The position numbers were made by a program, and so were the translations under genes. Under the pieces are notes generated by a model. It ran no database searches and was not told the DNA's origin. It was given only the letters and a program-made list of their open reading frames with translations. This document shows, in pieces, positions 44,442 through 53,882 of a DNA stretch of 64,000 nucleotides; the stretch's first letter is position 1; every line of letters starts with the position of its first letter. The stretch lies in NCBI RefSeq assembly GCF_022458895.1, contig NZ_JAINFL010000001.1, positions 682,001-746,000 of the forward strand, written 5' to 3'. Origin of the DNA: Roseihalotalea indica (GTDB lineage Bacteria > Bacteroidota > Bacteroidia > Cytophagales > Cyclobacteriaceae).

Positions 44442-46895
44442 ATGAAACGAAAGACTACCTTCCTATTGCTTTTGCTGGCACTCTCGTGGAGTATTAAAGC
44501 GCAAACCATTCATAAATTTACTCAGGGACTGGTTGCCACCTCGGTGCATCGCTATGGCCGCCAAGCCGTAGTGGTTGATCCTCTGGCCCATCAGCTACAT
44601 ACCAACACCTGGAAGCAGCCGAAAGCTGGTCAGGTACTGTTTACCGACGAAGAAGGCAACGATATTAGTTGGGAAGCGATTGAAACCGATACTGCCGGGA
44701 ACTTCCGCGGACGGGAGCTTGCTAACGGCTACCTGTACCTGACATATGATGCCCCCCAGACCCAGAGTGCCCTGATGCATGTGTCGGGCAATTATATGTT
44801 TTACATGAATGGGGTGCCGCATACCGGAGACATCTACGGTGATGACTGGCTGTATGTACCAGTGAAACTGAAAAAGGGCACGAACGAAATTTTAATCCGC
44901 TGCTCTCGCTGGAGTGGATGGCGCGGCATGGCTCCCGAACTCATCTTTCCCGAAAAACCGATCAGCCTTAACACTGGCGACCCTACCTTACCGCATGTGG
45001 TATTAGAAGAAAATAACGGGCCGCTATGGGGTGCCGTGGTTGTCACTAACAATACCGATAAGCCACTAACCAATCTTAGCATCACTACTCAACTGGAAGG
45101 GCAGGAGATGACCACTGATGTTCCGCTCATCACTCCGCAGAACTTCCGAAAAGTAGGGTTTCAGTTTGACCCGAAGGGAATTACCGAGAAGAACAGTTAC
45201 ACCTGTACTTTACAGTTAAAGCAAAAAGGAAAATTGCTGGATGAGCAAACCATTACCATTGATGCCGTTCATGCCAGCGAGCACCACAGCTATACCTTCA
45301 TCAGCGATATTGATGGCAGCGTGCAGTACTATGCCGTAGCCCCAGCCACCGATTCCAGTTTAACCAACCCAGCATTATTTCTCTCCGTACACGGTGCCGG
45401 AGTAGAAGCCATCGGACAGGCCCGGGCGTATGAACCAAAAGACTGGGGCGTGCTGGTTGCTCCGACTAACCGTCGCCCTCGCGGGTTCAACTGGGAAGAC
45501 TGGGGCCGACTAGACGCAATGGAAGTATTTGAGCTGGCGAAAGAACGGTATACCCCTGATCCTAAAAGAATCTACCTGACCGGCCACTCTATGGGTGGGC
45601 ACGGTACCTGGTTTCTGGGAGCTACTTATGCTGGTAAGTGGGCTGCCATTGCCCCCTGCGCCGGGTATCCTACCCTCACCGGTTATGGCTCAGCCGATGG
45701 GCAGATTCCCGAAGAAGGATACTCCGACCTGGAAAACTTACTGCTACGCGCCAGCGACCCCAGCAATGTGATTGAGTTGGCGAAAAACTATAAGGCCGGA
45801 GGAGTCTACATTCACCACGGCGACAGTGATAAGGTAGTACCGGTTACCTATGCCCGACAAATGCGAGGCGTGCTAAGCGAATTTCATCCGGATTTCAGCT
45901 ATTATGAGTACCCCGGTGGAAGCCACTGGTTCAGCAACCAAAGCGTAGACTGGCCCCCGCTGTTCGAGTACTTCAAGTGGCACACCATTCCAGATGACAG
46001 TGCCGTAAACGTGATTAATTTCAGCACGGCCAACCCGGGTATCTCGGCTCAACATCGCTGGGCCACCATCATGCAGCAGCAACACGCTTTGGAGTACAGC
46101 CGAATGGAACTGGCCCGCGACAAACAGAACAAGGCTATTACCGGCACTACCGAAAATATTGCAACGCTCAAACTATCGCTCGCTGATTTTAAGGAAGGCG
46201 ATACCGTACGGGTAGAATTAGATGGCAACCAGGCGGTTGAGCAGGTAATAGCGTCAGCCGATGATAAGCTGTACCTTCACTTTGCTGATCAGTGGCAGGC
46301 CGGAGAGGCACCCGCTACGAAGGAAAAAAGCCCAACCCGGGGCGGAACTTTCAAAGAGCCATTCAACCATCAGATGGTTTTCGTCTACAGCACCAAAGGT
46401 AATCAGGAAGAAAACGAGTGGTCGTATAACAAAGCCCGCTTCGATGCTCAGGTGTGGTATTACCGGGCCAATGGTGCAGTAGATATTGTGGCTGACAAAG
46501 ACTTCAATCCCGCCGATTATCCTGATCGGGGAGTGATTGTATACGGAAACGCTACCACAAACGCATCCTGGAAGAAGTTACTGAGCGACTGCCCGGTGCA
46601 GGTGCAGCGTGGCTCCGCCAGCGTAGGCGATCAACAATATACGGGCGACAACATCGGAGCGTACTTTATGTGGCCCCGGCCCGATAGCGAAACCGCTTCC
46701 ATAGCGGTCATCAGCGGTACCGGGGTATCCGGGATGCGCAGCACCGAAGCCAACCAGTATTTTGCCGGTGGCAGTGGCTTCCCCGACTATATTATCTTCT
46801 CCGCCGACATGCTAAAAGACGGAGCCTCTGGCCTCAAAATGGCCGGTTTCTACGGCAACGACTGGACCCTGGAAAGTGGTGATTGGGCAGAATAA
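44442..46895 (+). CDS. Secreted alpha/beta-hydrolase (prolyl-oligopeptidase/esterase-like)
   Basis: This 817-residue protein starts with a signal peptide (TTFLLLLLALSWSIKAQ). It has a beta-rich N-terminal part (to ~270), and a catalytic alpha/beta domain at ~280-520. The nucleophile is Ser383 in TGHSMGGHGTW, a likely acid is in HHGDSDKVVPV and the His is in YPGGSHWFSN. A C-terminal extra domain (~570 to the end) is not recognised. The peptidase S9/esterase fold is clear, but peptide versus ester substrate is not. I use the ATG at 44442; a TTG at 44412 is in frame. It probably processes the substrate of the adjacent SusCD. Confidence 0.9.
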   Translation: MKRKTTFLLLLLALSWSIKAQTIHKFTQGLVATSVHRYGRQAVVVDPLAHQLHTNTWKQPKAGQVLFTDEEGNDISWEAIETDTAGNFRGRELANGYLYLTYDAPQTQSALMHVSGNYMFYMNGVPHTGDIYGDDWLYVPVKLKKGTNEILIRCSRWSGWRGMAPELIFPEKPISLNTGDPTLPHVVLEENNGPLWGAVVVTNNTDKPLTNLSITTQLEGQEMTTDVPLITPQNFRKVGFQFDPKGITEKNSYTCTLQLKQKGKLLDEQTITIDAVHASEHHSYTFISDIDGSVQYYAVAPATDSSLTNPALFLSVHGAGVEAIGQARAYEPKDWGVLVAPTNRRPRGFNWEDWGRLDAMEVFELAKERYTPDPKRIYLTGHSMGGHGTWFLGATYAGKWAAIAPCAGYPTLTGYGSADGQIPEEGYSDLENLLLRASDPSNVIELAKNYKAGGVYIHHGDSDKVVPVTYARQMRGVLSEFHPDFSYYEYPGGSHWFSNQSVDWPPLFEYFKWHTIPDDSAVNVINFSTANPGISAQHRWATIMQQQHALEYSRMELARDKQNKAITGTTENIATLKLSLADFKEGDTVRVELDGNQAVEQVIASADDKLYLHFADQWQAGEAPATKEKSPTRGGTFKEPFNHQMVFVYSTKGNQEENEWSYNKARFDAQVWYYRANGAVDIVADKDFNPADYPDRGVIVYGNATTNASWKKLLSDCPVQVQRGSASVGDQQYTGDNIGAYFMWPRPDSETASIAVISGTGVSGMRSTEANQYFAGGSGFPDYIIFSADMLKDGASGLKMAGFYGNDWTLESGDWAE

Positions 46896-46918
46896 AGATA
46901 TTTAAAGGGTTAATTTCG

Positions 46919-46944
46919 TAGGAACATCATTAATGATGTTCCTA
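46919..46944. terminator. Perfect 11-bp hairpin after the hydrolase gene
   Basis: TAGGAACATCA / TGATGTTCCTA with a TTAA loop, 23 bp after the hydrolase stop. It has no direct U tract, but a T7 run appears about 13 bp later. Candidate terminator for the plus-strand gene. Confidence 0.6.
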
Positions 46945-46975
46945 TCTGTCTAGGCCTTTTTTTGATCCAACATAC

Positions 46976-47015
46976 AGCCGCTTTATAACCTGCATTTGCC
47001 TGTTGTGAAGCGGCT
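46976..47015. terminator. Second hairpin in the convergent spacer
   Basis: AGCCGCTT at 46976-46983 pairs with AAGCGGCT at 47008-47015, with a 24-base loop. It sits directly after the stop of the minus-strand phosphatase gene and may end that transcript. Confidence 0.5.
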
Positions 47016-47018
47016 TTC

Positions 47019-47507
47019 TCATGATTCCAACTGCTTCAGCCAGTTTTCTTGATCTTTAGTGTCGGGCACTTTCAATTCTCGCGCTTCACTAATCTTCGCC
47101 AGGATTTTCTCTGCTTTCATTCCATCCTTCATTAAAGTTGCCCCCGCTATGATAGATGACCTGCCAATACCCATTCGACAATGAACCACTATTTTCTTTC
47201 TTTGCTCAAGTCTTTGCCTCAATTCACTGATCAAGTTGATCACGGATTGCTGATCGACAGGCAACCCTCTGTCTGGAATGGGGAAATTGATAAAATCTAT
47301 TGTATGCTTCAGGCAAAGAATTTCTTCATCCCTTAGCCCCAATTCAGAAATTTCCGATCTCTCAAGCAGTGATACAATCGTGTGCACTCCATGAAAGGCT
47401 AATCGCTCTATTTCATCTTCCAGCCAATCATTGCCTCTAGGTCTGGGCATAATGCCAATAGCAGCACCATTATCGAATGTTTCTATCCAGTAGACTTTAG
47501 TAAACAT
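47019..47507 (-). CDS. Small Cys-based (dual-specificity/tyrosine) phosphatase
   Basis: This 162-residue protein has the P-loop VHCRMGIGRSSIIAG (CX5R) at about residue 111. The general-acid region FINFPIPDRG matches the WPD-like loop. The fold is that of DSP/PTP-type phosphatases. The possible substrate is phosphotyrosine on an exopolysaccharide kinase or another protein, but no BY-kinase is nearby. ATG at 47505-47507. No signal peptide, so cytosolic. Alone between two secreted-enzyme genes. Confidence 0.9.
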   Translation of the reverse strand: MFTKVYWIETFDNGAAIGIMPRPRGNDWLEDEIERLAFHGVHTIVSLLERSEISELGLRDEEILCLKHTIDFINFPIPDRGLPVDQQSVINLISELRQRLEQRKKIVVHCRMGIGRSSIIAGATLMKDGMKAEKILAKISEARELKVPDTKDQENWLKQLES

Positions 47508-47546
47508 GATTTAAGAAGGACTCAAATGAAAAAAGGTGTTCCTAGC

Positions 47547-48992
47547 CTAATTTATTTTTTCTGGTTGTATTTCATCTGTTTCCATCGTGTAAGGTAGCCG
47601 CCAGTAACTGCCCTGGCTATCTCCAAAGTACATCTCGGACCGGCTGAGGGAATCGGGGTTGCCATCGGCCCAGAAGTAGAAAAACGGGTCTTTGCCATTG
47701 AGCACCCGACGCATATAGTTGTGGTTGCGCTTGCTCTGCTGGGTTACCTGCTTAAACTGGCTCCAGGTTTGGCCTTCGTCCGTACTTTTCCAGATAACTA
47801 CCTCACCACCGCCACCCCAACGCTGCGGGCTATTCTCAGTGGGGCCAATGACCGTCCAGGCATTATCATCAATAAAGAGACTGCCCATGTCGTAGTTATG
47901 ATCCGAGGTCGCCACTACCTGATCATCCCACTGGCTACCCGTCCAGCGGATTACGTGCCACTCGCGGGGATCGTTGGAAGGGCCGGGTTCGTGCCCTCCG
48001 CTGGTAATGTATAGCCCCACCGGGTTGCCATTAGCATCAAAGTTGACATCCTTCAGGTACACATTTTTGCCTTGGCTGTAATAGTCACGCACGCGAGCGG
48101 CATCGTTCAGTTGAGTAAGCGGGAGTGGAGCTTCTTGGCCATCGATGGTTGTCCAGGTTTCTCCTAAGTCCGTAGTTTGCAGATAGTAGAGATTGGTGCG
48201 CTGATCTACATCACCGTTAGGGTGCCAGTTGAAAAAAGTGACCACCTTATCGCCCAGCCGATTGCTAATCTGGTAATGTCCGCCCTGCTCATCATTCCCT
48301 TCGCGGATGCCGGAAAGTTTGCGGTCTTCGGTCCAGGTGATTCCATCCGGGCTGCTTTCGTAGTAGAGCTCCCGCACACCGCTGTATTTGGTAAACAGGT
48401 GCAGAAAACCTTTACCGGGAATGTACCAGGGTTGGGGGTAGGTCATTTCTTCTTCAGAAATCTGCTCAAACCCATTGATACTGTAGGGCTCCAGACTTTT
48501 GTATTTAAAACCCGGTCGGCGAGTGCCTCGGCCACTGACAAACACCCAGAGGTATCCATCCTGGTCAATAGAGAGGCTGGGGTTGTCGTGCGGGTCGTCT
48601 ACGCCTTCTTTATCATGCACCACCGTGGGTTTGGTCACCGTGTTTGTTGCGTGGTCATAACAACCGATCATGCAGAGCAGATAACGATCGTGCTCGCCCG
48701 TAGTGCCGCCGTACACAAAGAAGGTTTTGTTCACCTCAGGAGCGTAAATAGAAAGTGGAATGTGTTTGGCGGTATATGTCCCCAACCCACCGGAATATTT
48801 ATCTCCGTACTCATAAAACTGGCCGAGCGTAAACCAGATGCCTTTATAGCCATCCGCCTTGCGAACCGTCTGTGTTGAGATGCTATCCTGTTCAGAATTT
48901 TCTTCTGTCTGCTGGCTGTTGGTAGAGCAGCTTGCGAAATGGATAAGAAGAGGGAGGCTAAAAAGGAAAACAATGTTTTTGAGGTGTAGCAT
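47547..48992 (-). CDS. BNR-4 repeat beta-propeller lipoprotein (possible polysaccharide lyase)
   Basis: This 481-residue protein has a leader ending LLIHFASC. The mature part has sialidase-type Asp-box/BNR repeats (TSDLGETWTTIDG, KSTDEGQTWSQFKQ, SSPDGITWTEDRK) and a strongly conserved start GYKGIWFTLGQFYEYGDKYS typical of the BNR_4 family. Some ulvan lyases are seven-bladed propellers of this kind, so a lyase role is possible but not shown here. I use the ATG at 48990-48992. It lies beside the SusCD locus, supporting a carbohydrate role. Confidence 0.85.
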   Translation of the reverse strand: MLHLKNIVFLFSLPLLIHFASCSTNSQQTEENSEQDSISTQTVRKADGYKGIWFTLGQFYEYGDKYSGGLGTYTAKHIPLSIYAPEVNKTFFVYGGTTGEHDRYLLCMIGCYDHATNTVTKPTVVHDKEGVDDPHDNPSLSIDQDGYLWVFVSGRGTRRPGFKYKSLEPYSINGFEQISEEEMTYPQPWYIPGKGFLHLFTKYSGVRELYYESSPDGITWTEDRKLSGIREGNDEQGGHYQISNRLGDKVVTFFNWHPNGDVDQRTNLYYLQTTDLGETWTTIDGQEAPLPLTQLNDAARVRDYYSQGKNVYLKDVNFDANGNPVGLYITSGGHEPGPSNDPREWHVIRWTGSQWDDQVVATSDHNYDMGSLFIDDNAWTVIGPTENSPQRWGGGGEVVIWKSTDEGQTWSQFKQVTQQSKRNHNYMRRVLNGKDPFFYFWADGNPDSLSRSEMYFGDSQGSYWRLPYTMETDEIQPEKIN

Positions 48993-49091
48993 ATAGGGAT
49001 AGGTGTTGTATAAGACCCAAAGTAACAAAAATTTAAGCAGGCTTATGGTAGAAGGGTAAGCATAAGGTTAGGTGCTATAGTATGCGGGAAT

Positions 49092-49127
49092 AAAAAAACA
49101 GCTACCCGATAGTGGGATAGCTGTTTT
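49092..49127 (-). terminator. Intrinsic terminator of the first GMC cassette
   Basis: On the minus strand the stem AAAACAGCTATCCC pairs with GGGTAGCTGTTTT (one bulged base) and is followed by a T run. It lies after the stop of the Tat-subunit gene at 49165, ending the GMC operon. Confidence 0.88.
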
Positions 49128-49164
49128 ATAATGAGACTGTGTAAAATACGGTGAGCTATTTCAA

Positions 49165-49869
49165 TTAGGTAAGCAGGTTACCATCATCATCCCACTCAGC
49201 CAATACATCTCGCTTGCTTTGGTCAACGCACTTGGCTAGCCACTCTTCTTCGTACTCCATTCCGTACTGCTGTAAAACATCTTCAGGAACACCATCCCAC
49301 ACGTTGGGTCGGTTGCCCATATAGCCCAGTTCTTCAATGCCCATCTTGGAGGTATAGTAGCCGGTAAGAGTGAGGTCTCGCATCCTGGAGAAGAAATCAA
49401 CTCCCTGCGCTACTTCCGGTGAGGCTTTCTCCGGGTATGCTATTTCATCCAGCAATTCTTTTTGCTGAGCTTCACTACAGTCATTAAAGCCCTTGGTGAA
49501 TTTCTTGTTAGCCCTGTGGTTAAGCCACATAAGCCCGCCCCGAAGTGGAGTTTGATAGGCGGTGATATCTTTTACAATAAAGGCAATAAACTCTGGCACT
49601 CCAGCTTCGGTAGCCGAGCCAAAATCCTGAGTGGCCGGTAAGATAAGGTCACACAAAGTGGCGATGGTGCCGATCTCCGGCTCTGTGAAGAACTCACCTT
49701 CCATGAGCTTCTGGTCACGAGCTTTTTCTTCGTCGGTTCGTCCGTATACGCCAGCTTCTGCTGGTGCCGTTGGGCCCTCGGGAGCTTTATCGGGAGCGCA
49801 GCCATTGATGACTAACCCCCCGGCCAAGGAGCCCAGCAGCATTGATTTCATCGATTCTCTTCGATCCAT
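49165..49869 (-). CDS. Gluconate 2-dehydrogenase subunit 3-family protein, Tat-exported (cassette 1)
   Basis: This 234-residue protein starts MDRRESMKSMLLGSLAGG, a twin-arginine signal, with a possible lipid Cys24. The DUF family is that of the small subunit of membrane-bound gluconate/sugar dehydrogenases (EFFTEPEIGTIATLCDLILP, AGVPEFIAFIVKD, MGIEELGYMGNRPNVWDG). In that system it helps export and mature the FAD subunit. It follows the GMC gene by 12 bp. A close paralogue is at 57490-58140. Confidence 0.92.
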   Translation of the reverse strand: MDRRESMKSMLLGSLAGGLVINGCAPDKAPEGPTAPAEAGVYGRTDEEKARDQKLMEGEFFTEPEIGTIATLCDLILPATQDFGSATEAGVPEFIAFIVKDITAYQTPLRGGLMWLNHRANKKFTKGFNDCSEAQQKELLDEIAYPEKASPEVAQGVDFFSRMRDLTLTGYYTSKMGIEELGYMGNRPNVWDGVPEDVLQQYGMEYEEEWLAKCVDQSKRDVLAEWDDDGNLLT

Positions 49870-49881
49870 AACTTGCGGGGA

Positions 49882-51597
49882 TTAAATATTTTGTTTTTTA
49901 AGTTGGTCTATGATATAGTCTGAGGTTTTCCAGGACAGGGCCAGTATCGTCCAGGTAGGGTTTTTATCCGCCTGCGATACAAACGGTCCACCATCCACCA
50001 CAAACACGTTCTTGGCCTCGTGCAGTTGCTGATGTTTGTTGACGACTGATCTTTTTGGATCGTCGCCCATCCGGGTAGTACCCACTTCGTGAATGATTCT
50101 TCCGGGTGCTTCCAGACCATAATCCTGATCCTTGCCAGGTGCTTCGCCCATCACCTGAGCTCCCATGGAGTGGAAGATCTCCTCGAAGGTTTCGTGCATG
50201 TGCTTAGCCTGTAGGCGCTCATGGTCCGACCAGGTGTAGTTAAACCGCAGTACCGGAATACCCCATTCGTCTACCACATTCGGATCAATCTCGCAGTAGT
50301 TGTCTTCCCGGGCAATACACTCGCCTCGTCCGGCCACGCCGATAAACGCTCCGTAAAACTTCTTCACATCTTCCCGCAGCTTATCGCCATAGCCACCGGC
50401 CTGCTGACCGATAAACTTGTTCATCTCCGTCACGCCGAAGCCAAAGCCGTAATTAGGCATGCTCATGCCGCCGCCCACTTCTATATGGTAGCCGCGGGGG
50501 AAATCCAGCTTTTTGTTGTCCAGCCACCACGGACTGTACACGTGCATACCGGCTACACCATCTTCGTTGTATCGCTTCCGGTCCATCAGTTCGGGAATAA
50601 ACGCACTACGGCTGCTGCCGGTAGAGTCGTGCAGGTATTTGCCTACCACATTAGAGCCATTGCCCAGTCCGTTAGGGTGTTGCTGGCTTTTGGAGTTAAG
50701 CAGAATACGCGCAGAACTACAGGCGGAAGCTGCCAGCACTACGGTTTTCCCCTTAAGTTGGTATTCCTGTCGGTCTTCCTTGTTTACATAAGAAACACCA
50801 GTCGCCAGTCCTTCGCTGTTGGTGGTCACTTCCCGCACTACTGAGTTCACGAACAGATCAACCTTGCCGGTTTTCTGAGCTGGAAATACCAGTGCGGTGC
50901 CGGACGAAAAGTCAGCCTTGGCCGAGCAGGATCGTCCGCATTGTCGGCAGTAAAAACAGATACCCCGGTAGTCGTTAAGACGCTTGGTAAGCACCGACTT
51001 CCGGGCAGGAATTACAGTGACTCCTGCCTTGCGGGCACCTTTGATGTAGTACAACTCGTGCAGACGGGGTTTGGGAGCGGGTAGAAAGAAACCGTCCGGT
51101 TCATCGGGCAGGTTTTCCTTACTGCCGAACACGCCAATCAGCTTATCTACTTTGTCGTAGTAAGGGCTGATATCTTCGTAACTAATCGGCCAGTTGTCGC
51201 TTAGGCCATCAAGATCTTTTCGTTTAAAATCTTTAGGGCCGAAGCGCAGCGAGATACGTCCCCAGTGGTTGGTACGCCCGCCCAGCATGTGTGCCCGAAA
51301 CCAGTCGAACTCGGTTCCCTCGGCGCGGGTATAGGGTTCACCATCGATCTCCCAACCGCCGTAGGCGGCATCAAAATCACCAAATGGGCGGGTGGTGCTC
51401 GCTCCCCGACGGGGCGATTCCCACGGCCACTTTAGTTGGGTCATCTGGGCAGGATCAGTAGGATCAAAGAAAGGTCCGGCTTCAACAATAGCGACGTTCA
51501 GTCCGGATTCGGCCATCACTTTGGCGGCCATACCACCACCGGCACCAGAGCCGACAATGATGGCATCATACACTTTAGAAGATTCAATAATATGCAT
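49882..51597 (-). CDS. GMC-type FAD oxidoreductase (cassette 1)
   Basis: This 571-residue flavoprotein has the dinucleotide loop VGSGAGGGMAAKVMAESG at ~15-33, the GMC signature LGGRTNHWGRISLRFGP and the C-terminal GTTRMGDDPKRSVV and NVFVVDGGPF with the catalytic His region. A Cys cluster CFYCRQCGRSC at ~217-227 (CX2CX2CX3C) is unusual for simple GMC enzymes. It resembles the Fe-S cluster motif reported for FAD-dependent sugar dehydrogenases. Substrate is probably a sugar or polyol. There is no own signal, so export would be through the Tat subunit. ATG at 51595-51597. Confidence 0.94.
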   Translation of the reverse strand: MHIIESSKVYDAIIVGSGAGGGMAAKVMAESGLNVAIVEAGPFFDPTDPAQMTQLKWPWESPRRGASTTRPFGDFDAAYGGWEIDGEPYTRAEGTEFDWFRAHMLGGRTNHWGRISLRFGPKDFKRKDLDGLSDNWPISYEDISPYYDKVDKLIGVFGSKENLPDEPDGFFLPAPKPRLHELYYIKGARKAGVTVIPARKSVLTKRLNDYRGICFYCRQCGRSCSAKADFSSGTALVFPAQKTGKVDLFVNSVVREVTTNSEGLATGVSYVNKEDRQEYQLKGKTVVLAASACSSARILLNSKSQQHPNGLGNGSNVVGKYLHDSTGSSRSAFIPELMDRKRYNEDGVAGMHVYSPWWLDNKKLDFPRGYHIEVGGGMSMPNYGFGFGVTEMNKFIGQQAGGYGDKLREDVKKFYGAFIGVAGRGECIAREDNYCEIDPNVVDEWGIPVLRFNYTWSDHERLQAKHMHETFEEIFHSMGAQVMGEAPGKDQDYGLEAPGRIIHEVGTTRMGDDPKRSVVNKHQQLHEAKNVFVVDGGPFVSQADKNPTWTILALSWKTSDYIIDQLKKQNI

Positions 51598-51901
51598 AGA
51601 ACAATAGTAGTGAGGCGATAAATATAGGTCAATTCGCTTAGGGGAGAAAATTTCGTTAAAAGTTAGATGTAGGTTTTTTCTTGTTTTAAGGCCTTAAGGG
51701 AGGTGAAATACTATATGGATTAGCGAAAAAATAACTTCTTTATTGTCTAACCACTAGCCTGATTTCCTTTTGCACCAAGCGGAAATACTCAATAGGTATT
51801 TGCCTCCTACCAACTTTGACGACTAACGAAGTACCATTATATTTATCTATATCAACTCAAAATAGAGTACTCTCAACTTATCACAACAACCTACTATTAC
51901 T
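51598..51901. other. Divergent spacer, no gene seen
   Basis: 304 bp between the GMC gene and the S41 peptidase gene. It contains a 10-bp palindrome AGAGTACTCT at 51864-51873 close to the peptidase start. No convincing promoter consensus or RNA seen. Confidence 0.45.
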
Positions 51902-53623
51902 ATGCCTTCTTTAGTAATCCGACTGCTTCCCAGTCTGCTCCTCACGATCAGCTTTTCTACTTGGGCGCAGGAAGTCCAGACTCCCCGGCAAGCATACGAA
52001 TATTTGCAAAACGAACGGCACCGGGCCCAAGCATTGGGAATAGAAACCGAGCATCCTCCTGCCGATAGCCTGCAGAAAGCCATCCGCATCTTGCAGGAGG
52101 CATTGCAGTATTATCATCGTCCGGAAGTTGAAGTGCTGGCCCAGGCTTATGATCCTCTTTTTTATCGGGAAAGCGACATACTATTTGATCTTGCCAAAGT
52201 TCAGCTGAATGCCGGTCAGCCCACAAGTGCCGTGGAGTCGCTGGATAAAATTCTGACAAAACCCTATGGTCACATATATGCTGATCTCATTCAGAAGGAT
52301 ACAATTTTCTCGCCTATCCGCCATGATTCCGCCTTTGTATCTGCTTTAGCGAAGAGCCAGGCCGTGCGCCGAGTATTTCATTCTGATGCTCTCAAAACCC
52401 CTTATGCACCCAATATTAGCGAGGCAGAGAAGATCGCCGGACTATCAAAATTCTGGGCGGAGGCTAAGTACAATTTTGTTTACTTCGATCAAGTGCCTGA
52501 ACTGGAATGGGATCAGTTATACCTAGAATACTTGCCAAAAGTGCAAGCCACAAGCAGTACTCTGGAGTATTTCCGAGTTATGCAGGAATTTTGTGCCCAA
52601 CTGCAAGATGGCCATACGTCTGTTTGGCCTACTGCCGAGCCACTGGCCAATTTGGTGTATGGCCGTCCGGCTTTTCTCACCAGGCTGGTAGAAGATAAGG
52701 TGCTGGTGGATGAAGTATTTAGTGATAGTCTGGAGCAGTTGGGTATTCGGTTCGGTGTAGAAGTGGTTCACATCGATGGCGTTCCGGTTCAGGAATACGC
52801 CATTCAGCACATACAACCTTATCAAAACGGGTCAACGCCGCAGAATGTAGTAGTGGGCACCTACACCTATGAGTTGCTTCGTGGTCCGAAAGATCAACCC
52901 GTTGAAGTAACGTTTAAAGGAGCCAATGGCTTGTTCCGCCACTCGCTGCCTCGCTCGGGGTATTCAGATTACCACGCTACTCCTGCTTTTCGGCTTCGGG
53001 TGCTTGCGGGCAATATCGCCTATGTTGAACTAAATAATTTTGATAATGATGAAGCATGGAAGAGATTTGAAGTCGCTTTTGATTCAGTGGCAGCCACCGA
53101 CGCGTTAATTCTGGATGTGCGCCGTAATGGCGGGGGTGATAGTAGTTATGGGTGGAATATATTAGGCTGCTTGACAGATTCGGCTTTTCGCACAGGGTCA
53201 TATTCCTGGAGACTTTACAGCCCAATGCGTCGCAATAATATTTTAGGGCAACAGTACAAAATCAGCTCTCAAGGCACATGGTTGGCGCAAAAAGGGAAAA
53301 GCTACACCAAGCCGGTAGTGGTTTTAACGAGCGGACGAACTTTCTCCGCCGCTGAGGATTTTGTCGTTGCTTTTGATGCGATGAAACGGGGAAAATTAAT
53401 TGGAGAGACTACGGGTGGCAGCACCGGCTATCCGCTGGAGTTTGATTTGCCAGGAGGACTAAAGGCCAGAGTATGCATGAAACGAGATACTTACCCGGAT
53501 GGACAGGAATGGGTGGGAGTCGGTCTGAAACCTGATATTGTCGTACGCCCGAAAGCCGCTGACCTTCAGGCGGGACGTGATACCGTGTTAGAGGCAGCCC
53601 TGGAATATCTTGAAAAGCTATAA
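51902..53623 (+). CDS. S41-family (tricorn/C-terminal processing) serine peptidase, exported
   Basis: This 573-residue protein has a signal peptide (LLPSLLLTISFSTWAQ). A ~150-residue helical N-terminal part may hold TPR-like helices (PTSAVESLDKIL). A PDZ-like region at ~270-340 (LGIRFGVEVVHIDGVPVQEY) precedes the S41 core, with ALILDVRRNGGGDSSYGWNI and the nucleophile Ser in VLTSGRTFSAAEDFV. The C-terminal end YPDGQEWVGVGLKPDIVVRP is typical. It acts in the periplasm or surface on proteins of unknown identity. Single gene. Confidence 0.92.
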   Translation: MPSLVIRLLPSLLLTISFSTWAQEVQTPRQAYEYLQNERHRAQALGIETEHPPADSLQKAIRILQEALQYYHRPEVEVLAQAYDPLFYRESDILFDLAKVQLNAGQPTSAVESLDKILTKPYGHIYADLIQKDTIFSPIRHDSAFVSALAKSQAVRRVFHSDALKTPYAPNISEAEKIAGLSKFWAEAKYNFVYFDQVPELEWDQLYLEYLPKVQATSSTLEYFRVMQEFCAQLQDGHTSVWPTAEPLANLVYGRPAFLTRLVEDKVLVDEVFSDSLEQLGIRFGVEVVHIDGVPVQEYAIQHIQPYQNGSTPQNVVVGTYTYELLRGPKDQPVEVTFKGANGLFRHSLPRSGYSDYHATPAFRLRVLAGNIAYVELNNFDNDEAWKRFEVAFDSVAATDALILDVRRNGGGDSSYGWNILGCLTDSAFRTGSYSWRLYSPMRRNNILGQQYKISSQGTWLAQKGKSYTKPVVVLTSGRTFSAAEDFVVAFDAMKRGKLIGETTGGSTGYPLEFDLPGGLKARVCMKRDTYPDGQEWVGVGLKPDIVVRPKAADLQAGRDTVLEAALEYLEKL

Positions 53624-53882
53624 GCGGACTGATTTCTATAATTTTCAGGTTGGAAAAATTTTGTTAAAAGCAAGGGCAGGATTTTTCTTATTTAAGACAG
53701 CGAAAGTGGTGAGGTGCGGTAGGAGTCTGCGAAGAAATAACTACTTCTCAATATTTGGACTTCATTCTGGCAACTCAAAGGTAGGGTATCATCATTTTCT
53801 GTAGTAAGTTTTGCTATGATAAGAAGTAATGTGTTAATAAATACCCCTGTGTAAGTGGAGCATTTGAGGAATAATTACTCTT

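Noticed and set aside
48177..48878. 233-codon plus-strand frame opposite the BNR-4 gene
   Set aside because: It is antisense to a gene with clear leader and BNR motifs; composition is that of a complementary strand.
50221..50844. 207-codon plus-strand frame opposite the GMC gene
   Set aside because: Antisense shadow of a well-conserved flavoprotein; no motif of its own.
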